Below, piece by piece: positions 1 through 11,400 of a stretch of 64,000 nucleotides of DNA. The stretch spans positions 56,791,489 to 56,855,488 of the forward strand of contig JAJLRJ010000003.1 of the NCBI GenBank assembly GCA_024195265.1. Direction: 5' to 3'. Origin of the DNA: Dendrophyllia cribrosa. Lineage: Eukaryota > Cnidaria > Anthozoa > Scleractinia > Dendrophylliidae. The notes below the pieces were generated by a model. The model was given only the letters and a program-made list of their open reading frames with translations, ran no database searches and was not told the DNA's origin. Within the stretch, counting starts at the first letter, position 1. Each line of letters begins with the position of its first letter. Position numbers and translations under genes: made by a program.

Positions 1-194
1 ATTACACAATAACCCACATTATATAATTATTTATTAGTCAACTGCAGACAAATTTGAACTTTTACAATGTTGAAGTTTCTTTATAGTACATTGCTTATCT
101 ACAAAATACAAAATATATACAGTCATGTTTTAAAGTAATTTTCCCTCGTACATGTAGAAGCTTTAATTAATATAAAAAATAACTGTTATTAAAT
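1..194. other. AT-rich flank, no gene seen
   Basis: No open frame, repeat or RNA gene was recognised here. It is the sequence outside the left end of the large MULE element. Confidence 0.6.
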
Positions 195-266
195 GTTCGT
201 TTAGTTTTACAAAGCGCTTCTGGTAAGCGATGTTGATTTGGCTCAGACTAATTTGCCGAGTCTCTG
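195..266 (+). repeat. Left TIR of the MULE element
   Basis: Starts GTTCGTTTAGTTTTAC and ends GAGTCTCTG. The reverse complement of 5577-5648 matches it with only a few mismatches. Confidence 0.85.
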
Positions 267-271
267 TGTGT

Positions 272-534
272 GCGAGCGACCCATTTCGTGACACTTAGAA
301 ATTTTTCACAAGATTCCTTCGCGTAGCTGAATAAACATCGCTCACAAGAAGCGCTTCATTAATCTAAACAAATGTACAATATTATGGATTGGCAAAAGTG
401 AATAATAACATCGAAAATTTTCAAAGGTTTTGGACTCTCGTACGAAAAGCAAATCGAAGTTGGCCGTACGGGAGTTAAGTTAATTCTTTGATGCGAAAAA
501 TTTCTAAGTGTCACGAAATGACGGAGTCGCTCGC
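272..534. mobile_element. MITE nested beside the left MULE TIR
   Basis: Arms 272-307 (GCGAGCGAC then ATTTCGTGACACTTAG) and 495-534 are inverted copies of each other. The right end of the MULE has no such block: its TIR runs straight from CAGAGACTCAG into the GGGGCGAG repeats, as expected if this unit of about 260 bp inserted into the left end later. Confidence 0.65.
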
Positions 535-552
535 GTAGTATACAGAGGGTAT

Positions 553-700
553 CCGGACAACTCGCCCCCCAGACAATTAGCCCCAGACTACTCGCCCCCG
601 ATCTTTAGACAACTCGCCCCAACCCCAGACTACTCGCCCCCAATATCCCATTATGAAATTGATCGTATCGATCGCATAACAGTGAACTATAGTCCACTGA
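553..700 (+). repeat. Left subterminal repeat of the MULE element
   Basis: Four or so spaced copies of ACTCGCCCC, each next to CAGAC, followed by a stretch containing GTGAACTATAGTCCA. The same units recur inverted at 5443-5570, so they are extended inner TIRs. Such iterated motifs could be transposase binding sites (inference). Confidence 0.6.
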
Positions 701-1374
701 AAAATGAAAACCACTCGGGAAAAGACGTCTTAAACAGCCCAAAATGACAAAATAACACCATACATAACTCTACTTTATTGAACCGTACAGATCGAGTTGA
801 CTCTTTATAAATAGTAGTTCGTTATCAAAATAATATAAACATCGACTGTTCGTGGCTAAGTAAAGCTTTACTTTAATAGTCACGACCGTTTATTTTTTCT
901 ATCGAAACAAAAATAAACACTAATTAGCGGCACTCGCGGGCCACTCGCGCTGTATATCCGGTGTTTATAAGAAAAGGAGGTGTGATTTCTTTTCAGACGC
1001 GCTGATTGTGAAAAATGAAAACACCTCGGGAAAAAACGTCTTAAACAGCCCAGAATGACGAAATAACACCACATATGACTTCACTTTATTGAACCACACA
1101 GATCGAGTTGACTCTTTATAAATCTGAAATTGTGAACCAGACCTCAACCGTCACACCGTAGTTCGTGATCTTAATAATATTTATATTATAAACATTGACT
1201 GTTCTTGGCTTAGTATAGTTTTACTTAGTCACGACCGTTTGTTTAATTACAAATAATGCAAATTCAATCGAAAAAAAATAAACACTAATTAGCGGCCCTC
1301 GCGGGCCACTCGCGCTGAATTTCCGGTGTATATAAGAAAAGGAGGTGTGATTTTTTTTTCAGACGCGCTGATTA
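701..1374 (+). repeat. Direct duplication of about 310-360 bp
   Basis: 701-1006 and 1011-1374 are diverged direct copies. Both run from AAAATGAAAAC through GAGTTGACTCTTTATAAAT and GCGGGCCACTCGCGCTG to AGAAAAGGAGGTGTGATTT. The second copy has small insertions. No coding signal is seen; both lie inside the MULE element. Confidence 0.75.
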
Positions 1375-2049
1375 GATATATGAATAAGGGAAGTGTCGTA
1401 AGTGTTACATGTCGAAGAGCGTTAAGCCTGAGGGTGCACTGCTTCGCTCTGTTTAATTGACCGCGTGTGGTCGAACGCATTTAATTGTTATGGTCATAAC
1501 TGCTTGTTAAATGAAATCTACTTCACGTACAGTTATAAGTTATTATTGGCTGCGGCCGCACTTGGTGAGTTAACTGGGTTATTTTTTTAGTAACCCGGTT
1601 AAAATAACTAAGTGAAAAGGTGTTTGTAATAAAATAACCGAGTTTATTTTTCTGAGCGGCCGCACTTCAGAAGGTTGAAATTAAGTTCGCGTCTTTCAAG
1701 CCATGTTTTAATAAATGGCTTAGAGTGACTAAAGCTTATCAGCTAGAAAAAAAAAACACTTAATGTTTCCTTCAAAAGGGGGTGTCAGCAAAAGGCGGTA
1801 AAACAGACTCGGGGGTCTATTGTGTATACTTGTGACTTTTTACCTACAAAGAGGTGTGACTTCGCCCTATTATTAAGTTAGTCCCATTGTAAACGGAAAG
1901 AAATTAAATTATGAATAGACGCGTGCTCTTTTGACAAGCTTGTGTATAAAAGGAACAGAAACTTTATTAACTCTCATTCGATCATTCGACAAACAACTCG
2001 CTCCTTGCAACAATCGCTTTAGAACACTCGCTCAATTTTTATATCTTCA
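1375..2049. other. 5' leader region of the MULE transposase gene
   Basis: No gene is seen. A short inverted pair built on GCGGCCGCACTT lies at about 1552-1675. TGTATAAAAGG at about 1943 is a TATA-like site roughly 100 bp before the first ATG of the transposase gene, a plausible but unproven promoter. Confidence 0.4.
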
Positions 2050-2127
2050 ATGGAACACGCGTCATCAGACAATTGTATAACTTGTACCCGACCAGTCAGG
2101 GCTCGCCAGGAAGGCATTCAGTGCGAT

Positions 2128-2454
2128 CAAGAGAACATAAAGCTAAGAGAGCGAATCCCCCATACATACCCTATTCCAATGAAAATGTGTCTCAAGTTAT
2201 TTTTAGAACGTACCAGTCCTCCGCGGATAGTATTATCACGCGCGTTGCGTGGATGTTTTCGTGCATTCATTCCCACTTCGACCGACATATTTCTCTTCAG
2301 TCACTCATGCGAAACATCCACGAAAATATCCACGCAACGCGCGTGATCATACTTTCCGCGGAGGACTGGTACGTTCTAAAAATAACTTGAGACACATTTT
2401 AATTGGAATAGGGTATGTATGGGGGATTCGCTCTCTTAGCTTTATGTTCTCTTG
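2128..2454. mobile_element. MITE in the PHD-finger exon, 7-bp target duplication
   Basis: A 327-bp unit with inverted arms of about 135 bp, starting CAAGAGAACATAAAGC and ending in its complement. It is flanked by GTGCGAT at 2121-2127 and 2455-2461. Removing the element and one duplication restores the finger across CDGCGNW with no frame change. The superfamily is uncertain; a 7-bp duplication is unusual for hAT (8) or MULE (9). Confidence 0.85.
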
Positions 2455-2660
2455 GTGCGATGGATGTGGAAACTGGAACCATCGTACTTGTGGTACCGGT
2501 AAGTTTTAAACTCCCGCTCTTACTAAAGCATTAGTAGTTAGCTCAAATCATCAGAAGCGAGGAAGTCTTTGAAAACGCAAAGCGCATTCTAGTTCAGTTT
2601 TTGCCAAATTAAATCCAAATTCAGAACACCTCTATTACACTGTAAGGGTATTCCTATTAA

Positions 2661-3141
2661 AGGGACACTGTCCCGCTAAAATAGCAAAATCTCGCTGAGC
2701 TTCCATTTCCACGTTATATCGTCAAATACCACCAAATAGTTGGATAAAGAGATTCTATAGAGCAAAACAAAAGCAGTAGTTTGGAGATAAAGTGCAGGAT
2801 TGCAAGGATTGAAGTGGATTACAGTTCATGAAAAACACGTTATTTCAGCCGGGACAGTGTAGGGACAGGAATTACCTTGGGACAGACTTACGATCCTATT
2901 CCCCACAGGTATTTCTCAACAGGAATATCGCGCTGCTGTGCGGGCAGATGCCGATATCGTGTGGTTTTGTCTATTGTGTCCCGTAGCAGATAACAACTAC
3001 TCTGAGTTTCTGTGCATTGAGTTTCTGTGCATTGGTAGAGTATTTGTTAACAAAACTGGACCATTATTTTAAGGTTTCCATTGAAACAAATATGTTTTTT
3101 GGCTTTTCAAAGTGATGCTAAAAATAGGTGACAGTGTCCCT
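2661..3141. mobile_element. TTAA-flanked TIR unit around a PHD exon
   Basis: AGGGACACTGTC at 2661 and its complement ending at 3141 are each bordered by TTAA (2657-2660, 3142-3145). The pair encloses the predicted exon that completes the PHD finger (from 2919). It could be one element that carries the exon, or two separate element ends either side of it. Confidence 0.5.
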
Positions 3142-4539
3142 TTAAGCGACTACCTCGGAATTCGAAAAAGTGGTCGTAACTAAAGCTTGGTCGCTTACGA
3201 GAATGGGATCTCATTCAGATGCAACGTTTCATAAACTGTAACGCAAATTGTTGACTGTAGATTTAGCGCAGCAAAGAAAATAGTAGAAATATACAACTTA
3301 TGAACGGAATGTTCATCTGTTGTTTGGAACCTAAATTAACATCAATTTCACTTTAAAAATAGTCAAATTTCTTATTAAGGGGCTAATAAATGAACTTTAT
3401 GTTTCAGATACGTGGACGCCGTCATTTGATCTTCGCATCAGACAGACAGTTGGAAATCCTTGGCAAATCGAAGACATGGTACATCGATGGTACCTTTAAA
3501 CTGTGCCGCCACCCGTTTTCGCAGCTGCTGACCGTAAACGCCTTCGTCACAAATGATGACCATGTAAAACAAGTGCCACTCGTTTTTATCATCATGTCGG
3601 GGAGGAAAAAACGTGATTACAAAGCGGTCCTTCAAGCACTGTTGTCCATCCTGCCTAACCAGCCAAGGGTGACCACGGTAACCTTGGACTTTGAAAAAGC
3701 GATTTGGAGTGCGATCCGCCAGGTCCTGCCGAATGCAAAGTTGATGGGGTGTTCGTTCCATTGGACACAAGCCCTATGGAGGAAGGTTAGTACGATCGAA
3801 TAAAGTATAATCTTTACGTTAAACAAATCAAAAGAAACACAGCGAACAGAATCGAACATACTCTAAATATTTTTTGTTTCTAATTTCTTCAATGTACAAA
3901 ACAATGATGTGAGAAAGAAAAAAACTGTCTGAATTGGATCGCTAGTATTAAACCTTATTATGGATGATTCTCGAGTAATTATCTTACATAAAATTTTTCC
4001 ATTTCTACTAGGTACAAGAGCTTGGCCTTCAAGAGGCTTATACTCAAGACCGTGGCATGCACGACTATATCAGGAAACTGATGGCCGTTTGCCATTTCTT
4101 CCGGCGGACAAGATCGAAAAAAGATTTCATCGGCTCCAGCGACGAGCGACTACAGACGCTTTGAAGAACTTCACCAGTTATGTGGATGGTAACTGGATTA
4201 CCAGTCAGACCTTTCCCCCAGCCACCTGGAGCGTGTACATGCAGGCTGTAAGAACCAATAACGACCTGGAGGGATGGCACAACGGACTTAACAGACGCGC
4301 CAAAGGCAAATCCCAGCTGCCCCTGTATGTACTAATACAGCTACTGCACAAGGAAGCGTCCTTGGTGTCGCTTCAAATCAGACTCGCGTCGGAAAAAAGG
4401 CTTCGAAGACACCAGAGAACAACCTACAAGAAAATGCAGAAGAGGCTGTTTAGCCTATGGAAGCAGTACGAAGAAGGTCAGAAGAACTCCAAACAGCTGC
4501 TGGAGGCGTGCTCGCATTTAGTTAATCCATTGTAAGTTA

Positions 4540-5100
4540 AGATAGTTGTAGTATTTTAAAATCACAAAATCAAAGATAAAACCAGCGAGTAAATTATTTA
4601 AGAATCGCGAACTGAAATCAACGAATATACTAAGCTTTGGAAATAAGTTTATTGTATCATGAGTAGAATCGTTAAAACGGCGACTAAGTTATTTTAGAAC
4701 TCGCGAACTGAATTAACGAGTAAGTTAAGCTTTTTGTCATAAGTTTCATGAATTATTAGAATCGCCGAGAAATCAACAAGTAATTAGCTAGTTGTAGTAT
4801 TTTACAATCGCAAAATGAGGAATAAGTAACTTAAGGTAATTTTAGTATTAGAACTAAATAAGATAGTATCAGTTATCGTAAAAACGGCGAGTAAGTTATT
4901 TTAGAATCGCGAACTGAATCAACGAGTAAGTAAGCTTTTTATAATAAGTTTCATGTAAACTTAAGTATATTCAGTTAGAATCGCGAAATCAGCAAGTAAG
5001 CTAGTTGTAGTATTTTTAAGTTAAGGTAATTTTATTGTTAAAATTAAATAAGATAGTTGTAAAATGTATAAGTTATAAATGTTATGAATAAATATGTTTG
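4540..5100 (+). repeat. Degenerate tandem repeat downstream of the transposase
   Basis: Diverged repeats of a long unit containing GAATCGCGAACTGAATCAACG, AGTAAG and AAGCTTTTT..AATAAGTTTCATG. An AATAAA at about 5089 could serve as a poly(A) signal for the transposase. Confidence 0.55.
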
Positions 5101-5576
5101 TTTACAAAAGTGTATGATTAATGCCTATCTAACGCAAATACATACAGGAATCCTACCATTGTACTCAAGTCCTTGATGCAGTCATGCTTACTGCTTTGTA
5201 ACCAAGCGAACTTTGGAGCATGTGCTATAACCAAGATGGCGGCGTGTTTACATATTCGCGTCTTGTGTTTGTTTTGAACCTTCGCTTTTAGAAGAATGCT
5301 TCAAAATGTAGAACAAATTCAGTAACAGCTGTTTCATAACAGGTAATTTAAATTTTGGGGTTGGATTTTTGGATTACTGTTATTCACTTATGCGATCGAT
5401 ACGATCAATTTAAATTTTGGGGTTGGATTTTTGGATTACAGTTGGACTATAGTTCACCGTTATGCGATCAATTTCATAATGGGGCTAATCGTCTAGATAT
5501 TGGGGGCGAGTAGTCTGGGGTTGGGGCGAGTTGTCTGGGGCTAATTGTCTGGGGGGCGAGTTGTCTGACATTCATA

Positions 5577-5648
5577 CAGAGACTCAGCAAATTAGTCTAA
5601 GCCAAATCAACATCGCTTACCAGAAGCGCTTCGTAAAACTAAACGAAC
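5577..5648 (-). repeat. Right TIR of the MULE element
   Basis: Reverse complement of the left TIR. The adjacent 5443-5570 holds GGGGCGAGT repeats that mirror 553-700. Confidence 0.85.
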
Positions 5649-6855
5649 TGCTGCTCGTATCTGTCAAATTATTGCATGTGGAAAAACAGTTTTCAAAAGA
5701 CTAAAGCTTAAAATGCCTGCATCTGAGTTCATAATATTTTAACAGATCAAGAATCGTCTTATTAAAGACTTTAATACATAAAGCCAAAGCTTTAAAATCG
5801 GTTGAGTAAGCTGACTGTGTTGCAATAAAACTTCACCAATGATTCATTCTTTCACTTACCTAAATTTAAAAAGAAAGTTATCCATATTTGTGTTCTAAAA
5901 GGTTCTTTAGCCGTCACAGTTTTCTCCCAGCATTTGAATTTCTTGAAAAACGAACTCACTGAGTGCCATGAGTGCCTGCTCAAAAGCCTAAAACTGCTGA
6001 CTGCGGGCTCGCTTTCCCCAGGTTCGCTCGGCCAGCTTCTCACGTTTCAAAAGCAAGATGGTGGAATTGTTGAGGCTATTCTCCATGATTTTCTACAAAA
6101 TCTGGTTTAAAAAGTAACTAGGAATTGCTTAAACAAGTCCAAGGGTAAATTGAGGAAATATTCTCCCTGTAAAGGTTTGGTTTAAATGGATTTTCACTGT
6201 GAATTTGAAGTACACTGGACGATTGTAACAAGATCTGGACGAATACAAGATTGCTTACTCGGTTTCTTCTTCTGTTTTGTGTTTGAGCTTAACAAAAGGT
6301 AAATTGTATGTCTGAGATTTAGGTTTGATTTAATATTGAATAAAAAGGTAATTTATCCTATATGAAAATTCAGTGAATGGAACATAAGTAAAACATGACT
6401 CCAGCGTGAAGCTGCATTAAAAAGAAACTATTAAATGTCATATCTGTCAGAATTCAGAATGACTGTCAAAAGTTCAAGTATTATCTGAATATATATTTAA
6501 TTTCAGCTTTCATTTGAGATATAATTGTTACTTATGGATTCTATGAGACTTTAGAACTGACTTAAAAATTTAATCAAATATCACGTGTGATCACACTTTT
6601 ATTTTTGCATGGGTTACAACTAAGTATATTATTGGTTGTATCTTCCTATTAATTGACCCAGTGACCTTTAAGTTTAAGCCTTAATAAATGTCACTTTTTC
6701 TTAAAAAGCAAAGTGAGTGGACCAAATTTGTATTCCAAGAAATTCCCAATATTTCTCGCTTGTGTTTTGGCCATTCCCAAACAATCCCAGAGATTCCAAA
6801 CACATTTCATTTTCAATCTTGGAATTATTTGGAATTCCTAGGAATTCCCACAAAT
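5649..6855. other. Intergenic DNA, no gene recognised
   Basis: No exon could be supported. From about 6738 the sequence is a degenerate run of ATTCC / GGAATT words (for example GGAATTCCTAGGAATTCC near 6833); the same words resume at about 8270-8390, so the LINE in between was inserted into this repeat. Confidence 0.5.
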
Positions 6856-8268
6856 CAACAACAACAACAATTTATTCAACAACAAACAATCACAACAATG
6901 TATTCTTAGTATAATAATGGAAGAGTTGAATGATTTGTTTGCCCTGCAAATAGCTGGAACGCTAATCGGGGCGGGGCAAAACAAGTACATGAATAATACA
7001 GTTATCTACAAAATCAAAAACCTTATACTATTGAAAAGCCTTGCAGATTGCACATAATAATGAATAAAAAACACAGAAGTTAAGTGATCTAATTGAGTTA
7101 AGAACAAGTGGTCTCAGACTATAGTAAGTGTATTTATGTACTTACTTTATTAATAATCATGGAGATTTGAATATAGTCATCCTCCTTTTCTAAAATATTG
7201 AATAGCAATTTGCGGAGAGCTTTTTTGAAGATCCGTTATATAGCGTGGTATCTTATTCCACAGCTTTACTCCGAGCCGAGAGAAAGAATTGTTTAGTATT
7301 TCTAGTCTGGAACATTTAACATAGAATTTTCCAGATGTAGACGATCGTGTATTGTATGAGTGAATATTAGACGTTTTCTGAAATAAATTGAGCATGTTTA
7401 TTGGGGCTTTATCATAATTGATATCATGCATTAAGGTTGATACGGCCTCATAATAAAGAAAAGTTATTGGAAGCACGTTAGCTTCGAGAAATAAAGGAAT
7501 TGCATGATCATGCCAGTCTGCAAAGTACAGTAATCTAAGAGCTCTTTTCTGAAGAATTAGAATTTTATTGACATAGGTCTTGCAAGCCTGACCCCAGGCA
7601 GCAAGACCATAGGTTAAATAAGGATGAATTAGTGACTTATTGATATTGAGTAGTATTGGTCGAGGTACAGAGTGGCGTAGCTTTGCAATTAGTCCAATAT
7701 TTTTACTAATTTTTGTAACAATAGAATCAATGTGGTATTTCCAGGAGAGATTCTGATCAATAAGAACGCCCAGGTATTTTATATAAACTTTAGACTCGAG
7801 ATGAACAAATTTGTTCTTTTCATTATCAAATATGCAAAGTTTTGGTTGGTAAGCAAGACGTTTTTGATAAGGACGGAAAATTACAAAGTTGGATTTATTA
7901 ATATTAAGAGTTAGTTTATTGGCTGTCAGCCAATTACAAACGTTTTGTAGCTCATTGTTGACAGTTGACTCAAGATCTTTCAAATTTTTGTCCGCATACA
8001 GAATGTTAGTATCGTCTGCAAAGAGGTAAAATCTAAATTTATTCGAGCATCTGTGAATATCATTGACATATACCAAGAAAAGCAGAGGTCCAAGAATTGA
8101 TCCTTGAGGAACACCACATCCAACGACAGCTTTATCTGATATATGATGGTCTACTTGCGTTCTTTGCGTGCGATTTTTAAGATATGAGGAGAACCAATCA
8201 TTAATTATTCCACGAAAGCCATAGTGATTGAGCTTATCAAGCAAAATATCGTGATCGACGGTGTCAAA
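6856..8268 (-). mobile_element. 5'-truncated CR1/L2-like LINE
   Basis: The coding part is on the minus strand and ends at 7177. The 3' end is a short (TTG)n tail after AATAAA (6856-6880 on the plus strand), typical of CR1/L2-type elements rather than a poly(A) tail. The 5' end is cut within the reverse transcriptase. ATTCC-rich DNA lies on both sides. Confidence 0.82.
7177..8268 (-). pseudogene. LINE reverse transcriptase, C-terminal two thirds
   Basis: An uninterrupted frame begins inside RT motif A (EFDTVDHDILL) and contains GVPQGSILGPLLFLVYVNDI and the catalytic FADD box (LFADDTNIL), then the thumb and a conserved tail (NTRSS, LGVKLWNKIP). Endonuclease and fingers are missing, so it cannot be autonomous. 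The ATG 5' of motif A lies in flanking DNA and is not a real start. The frame has no internal stop, so this is a fairly young dead-on-arrival copy. Confidence 0.85.
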
Positions 8269-8472
8269 TTCCCAGTCGTGTTTTGAACCATTCCCAGATA
8301 TTCTTAGAAATTCCAAGATTTTGGATATTGTATAATTTGCATGTCTTGGAATAACTTGGAATTAGAATTCCTAGGAATTCCCAGAGTTCTGAGAATTAAT
8401 TTCGCAAGGGAATGTTTTGGCTTCCTTATGTTAAGGATATTGAGTGAGTTAGTTTCACTTCATCTTTTGCAG
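8269..8472. other. Continuation of the ATTCC repeat and 5' flank of the SWIM gene
   Basis: The ATTCC/GGAATT-rich repeat continues to about 8390. The first exon or exons of the following gene should lie here or further upstream but could not be identified. Confidence 0.4.
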
Positions 8473-11400
8473 TGATGATAGTTCAAGTGAGCTGCCTTCT
8501 CTGGAGAACATATTAGAATGGTAAGATCTATTTCAATTTTTTTCCATTAAACTTTTGTGTCCTCAGCTCAAATCATACATTTGATCACTTTTGAAGCACA
8601 AGCATATCATGCTCTTGTCAATCAAAGTGGTTGCATTATCAGTCAAATGACTTAGCCATCTGTTATTGTGTATCATGACACTTTGAATGAGGTCCACTGT
8701 TGAAGATGTCTGTTAATACTACAGTTAATAACATCGTAAGTCATGAGATTGAAGGTGAAGCTCTGTAAACATGCTTAAATAGTGCAACATGAGAAGTTGT
8801 TGTTTGCACTCAGTCACCACATCAAGAGAAGATTATCTTGTCATTTCACTCAGCACACCTATTAACTTCTGGTATTTTGTTTTCAGGAAACCTGAAGATG
8901 AAGAGGTAATGGTAAGTCCATTTGATACACCATAAAAGTTTAATGAAGCCACCTTTGTTTTAACGGTTTATTTTTATTGAAACTTGAACATGCATTGCTT
9001 GTTTGAGCTCTTAAGGTCATTCCCCTGAATGCCTGAATTGCAAGGCACAACAACTTCCTCGCATAGAAGTGTGCACTTTCCATTTCAAAATAACTTCATT
9101 AAGTGTGCATGTGGCATCAAATTGATACAGTTTCAGTCAGATCTGAAGAAAACCAGCGTTTTCGCAGGGTCGCCTAAAATGAGCATATACATTTCCGAGG
9201 TTTATGTACCTTGGGAATTATGATGTATTTCTCTTAAAATCAAAGGGCGGGCACCCTTTGGTTTTAGGAGGGTGCTGTATGGCCAAAGGCCTACATCAAA
9301 CAACAAACTTTGCACTTTTTCATTTTAGAGAGATATTGACATATCAATTCCAGCAAAACGCCTTGTCAGCATTTTAATGAAAAAAGTAAAACAAAAAATT
9401 CTTGTGCTCTAGAATTCCACATAATTTTCATTCACATACATGATGATGAATTTTAAGAATAAGGTTCAAAGGAAGCACTACACCAAATTAAAAGGGTATT
9501 TTGTTAAAAGACATGCAAGCAGGCTGCACAAAAGGTGTTTACTTTAGCAATAGATGACACTGTCCTAAATAAATTGCTTTTCTAAAATTCATGCCAGCTA
9601 TAATATTCACTCCACTGCTTTTGCTAGGTTGTAACAAGTGCTGAGAATTCTCCACTTAAGGAAACTGGAAAGAGGAAGAAGAAAACTACTGTTGTAGCTG
9701 CAAGGAAACTGTTTCAAAGAGATGAGGATTCTGAAGAATCAAAAAGGTTGTTTTTTAAGGAAAGAGTTCCTATGGCATTATGGGATGGAAGTGAATCTTT
9801 TGCTTAAGGAAAATATAGGCACCCTTGGGGATGCATGAGTTAGGCTTGCAATGTGATCAATAAATCAGTCACATTGTTCTTTTTCTAGTTTGTTGACATC
9901 ATCATTGATGTAGTACCACGTTACCTTGTTGCTCAAAGTCCCTTGACCCCCAGGCAACATTTCCGTCTTTCTTAGTTTTGATGACATCATCAATGACATC
10001 ATATCACATGATCATGTAGTTGCGCCCCCTTGAGAAGTTTGTTCTAGTTTGGTTATCTGACAATATTTTCACTTGCTATATGAATTCTAGTTAAACTACA
10101 TCATAAATGGTGCCATGGTGCCATGGCGCCATGGTGCCATAGTGCCATGATACCATATCACATGACCATATAGTTACACCCCCTGACCCTTAGACATCTG
10201 TGTCATTATTGACTACTTGCTGGCTAATTCTGGCAGTTTTGTTCTTCAGCAGCAATGATGGAAAAGCAACATCAAAGTTGACACCCGACGTTTGGGCTGA
10301 TGTGCCTCTTGAGGAAGTACAGCATCTCCCATTTGACATCAATGGTCTTAAGATGTACCAGCTTAGTTATGACCCAGCTGACAAATTTGCTTCAAGTGTG
10401 GATGGTAGAAAATGGGGTGGATATGTGTCATCAAGACGAAGTGGTTTCACTGGTAAGCGATTCTTGAAATCGTGTAAAGGGTCATACCGGTGCCCTAATG
10501 AGATGTGTGGATACTATAGACAGTACAAAGAAGTAAACAGGGTTCAGTTTGATAAAAATGGTCGGTGCCACTCATGTGGAGCAGAGGCAGAATTTGTTCC
10601 TTGTCATGCCAAAAAAATATGGGAGTATCAAGCTGGTGAATTGACAGTAACGGTTTATCACTATGGATTTCACACTTGTGTACCCATTAAGAAAGGTAGG
10701 GCCCCACAAGCGGATGCTAGTAAAGCCTTCAGTCAATCAAGCACACTGAAGCCAGAGAGATATGCAAACGACAAGCTTATTGAGGCCATAGAAAATGAAC
10801 AGCCCCTAGACGAAATCGAAGAATTGGCTGATAGCTTGGTTGACAGATCGGAGTTGTCAAAAATTAAGAGATCTGTTAATGAAAAACTAAACCCAGAAGG
10901 TCACAGTTACGATGCTGTGATGGCATATAAAGAGAAAGTGGGCAAAGTCCTAGAAGATCCATTCCTGATCTACAAAGTTGATTGTGAGCGAAAGATCGTG
11001 TTTAAAACAAGCAAGGAACAGTTAGATCTCGCCTTAGAGATGGACCGAGAGGGTCAAGGTCACTTAAGAGTAGAACCTTGTCATGTTGATGGCAAGCATA
11101 ACCGTGTTACTGGCTACATAACCATTTCTCTTGTGGTGTACAACCTTAATTTGAGACAGATGATGAAGATCGCGACGATGGAATGTCCATCAGAGAGCAA
11201 AGCAAATGTCGGACTGTTTTGGTCCCACCTCAACAAAGTCTTGCAAGAATTTACTGGTGATGATCACTACATGTTTAAACCTCATCTCTATGTGTTTGAT
11301 GAAGGTGGAGGCTTCTGGGCTTCATTACAAGAAACTATGGGACCAGAGGAAGTGACAAGAGCTGTGAGTTGCGAAAGGCACTGGGGTTTTTCTGTAGAGC

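Larger units (their letters stand above)
2050..4535 (+). pseudogene. PHD-finger MULE transposase, interrupted
   Basis: Predicted exons: 2050-2127 joined to 2462-2498 (split by a MITE), about 2919-2985, 3408-3785 and 4012-4535. The first two encode a Cys4-His-Cys3 PHD-like finger (CITC, then CDGC, H, C and a final C-x2-C). The third carries WYIDGTF and TLDFEKAIW, the first two catalytic Asp of a MULE transposase, then C-x2-H (CSFH). The last carries the catalytic Glu in NNDLEGWHNG. Splice sites at 3786 and 4011 join in phase (WRK to VQELGL). The gene is broken twice: by the MITE in exon 1 and by a frame change near 4085-4088, after KLMA and before LPFLPAD. A linking exon between about 2990 and 3407 was not found. 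This was the mobility gene of the surrounding element; its product would have bound the TIRs and cut DNA in the nucleus. Confidence 0.75.
195..5648 (+). mobile_element. Large MULE DNA transposon with PHD-finger transposase
   Basis: The block is bounded by matching terminal inverted repeats of about 72 bp (195-266 and 5577-5648). Inside them are further inverted subterminal stretches (about 553-700 and 5443-5570) made of iterated ACTCGCCCC / GGGGCGAGT motifs. Between the ends lies one gene with a MULE-type transposase core (2050-4535, +). Long TIRs with repeats near the ends suit Mutator-like elements. No convincing target duplication was found beside the TIRs: the left flank ends TTATTAAAT and the right begins TGCTGCTCG, so this copy is old or one end is rearranged. 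Other elements are nested in it. Confidence 0.72.

Noticed and set aside
10200..10249. Signal peptide (MSLLTTCWLILAVLFF) at the start of the 874-codon frame
   Set aside because: It lies upstream of the TTCTTCAG acceptor at 10249. The exon from 9628-9746 joins in phase to 10250, and a transposase/SWIM protein is expected in the nucleus. The hydrophobic stretch is intron sequence.
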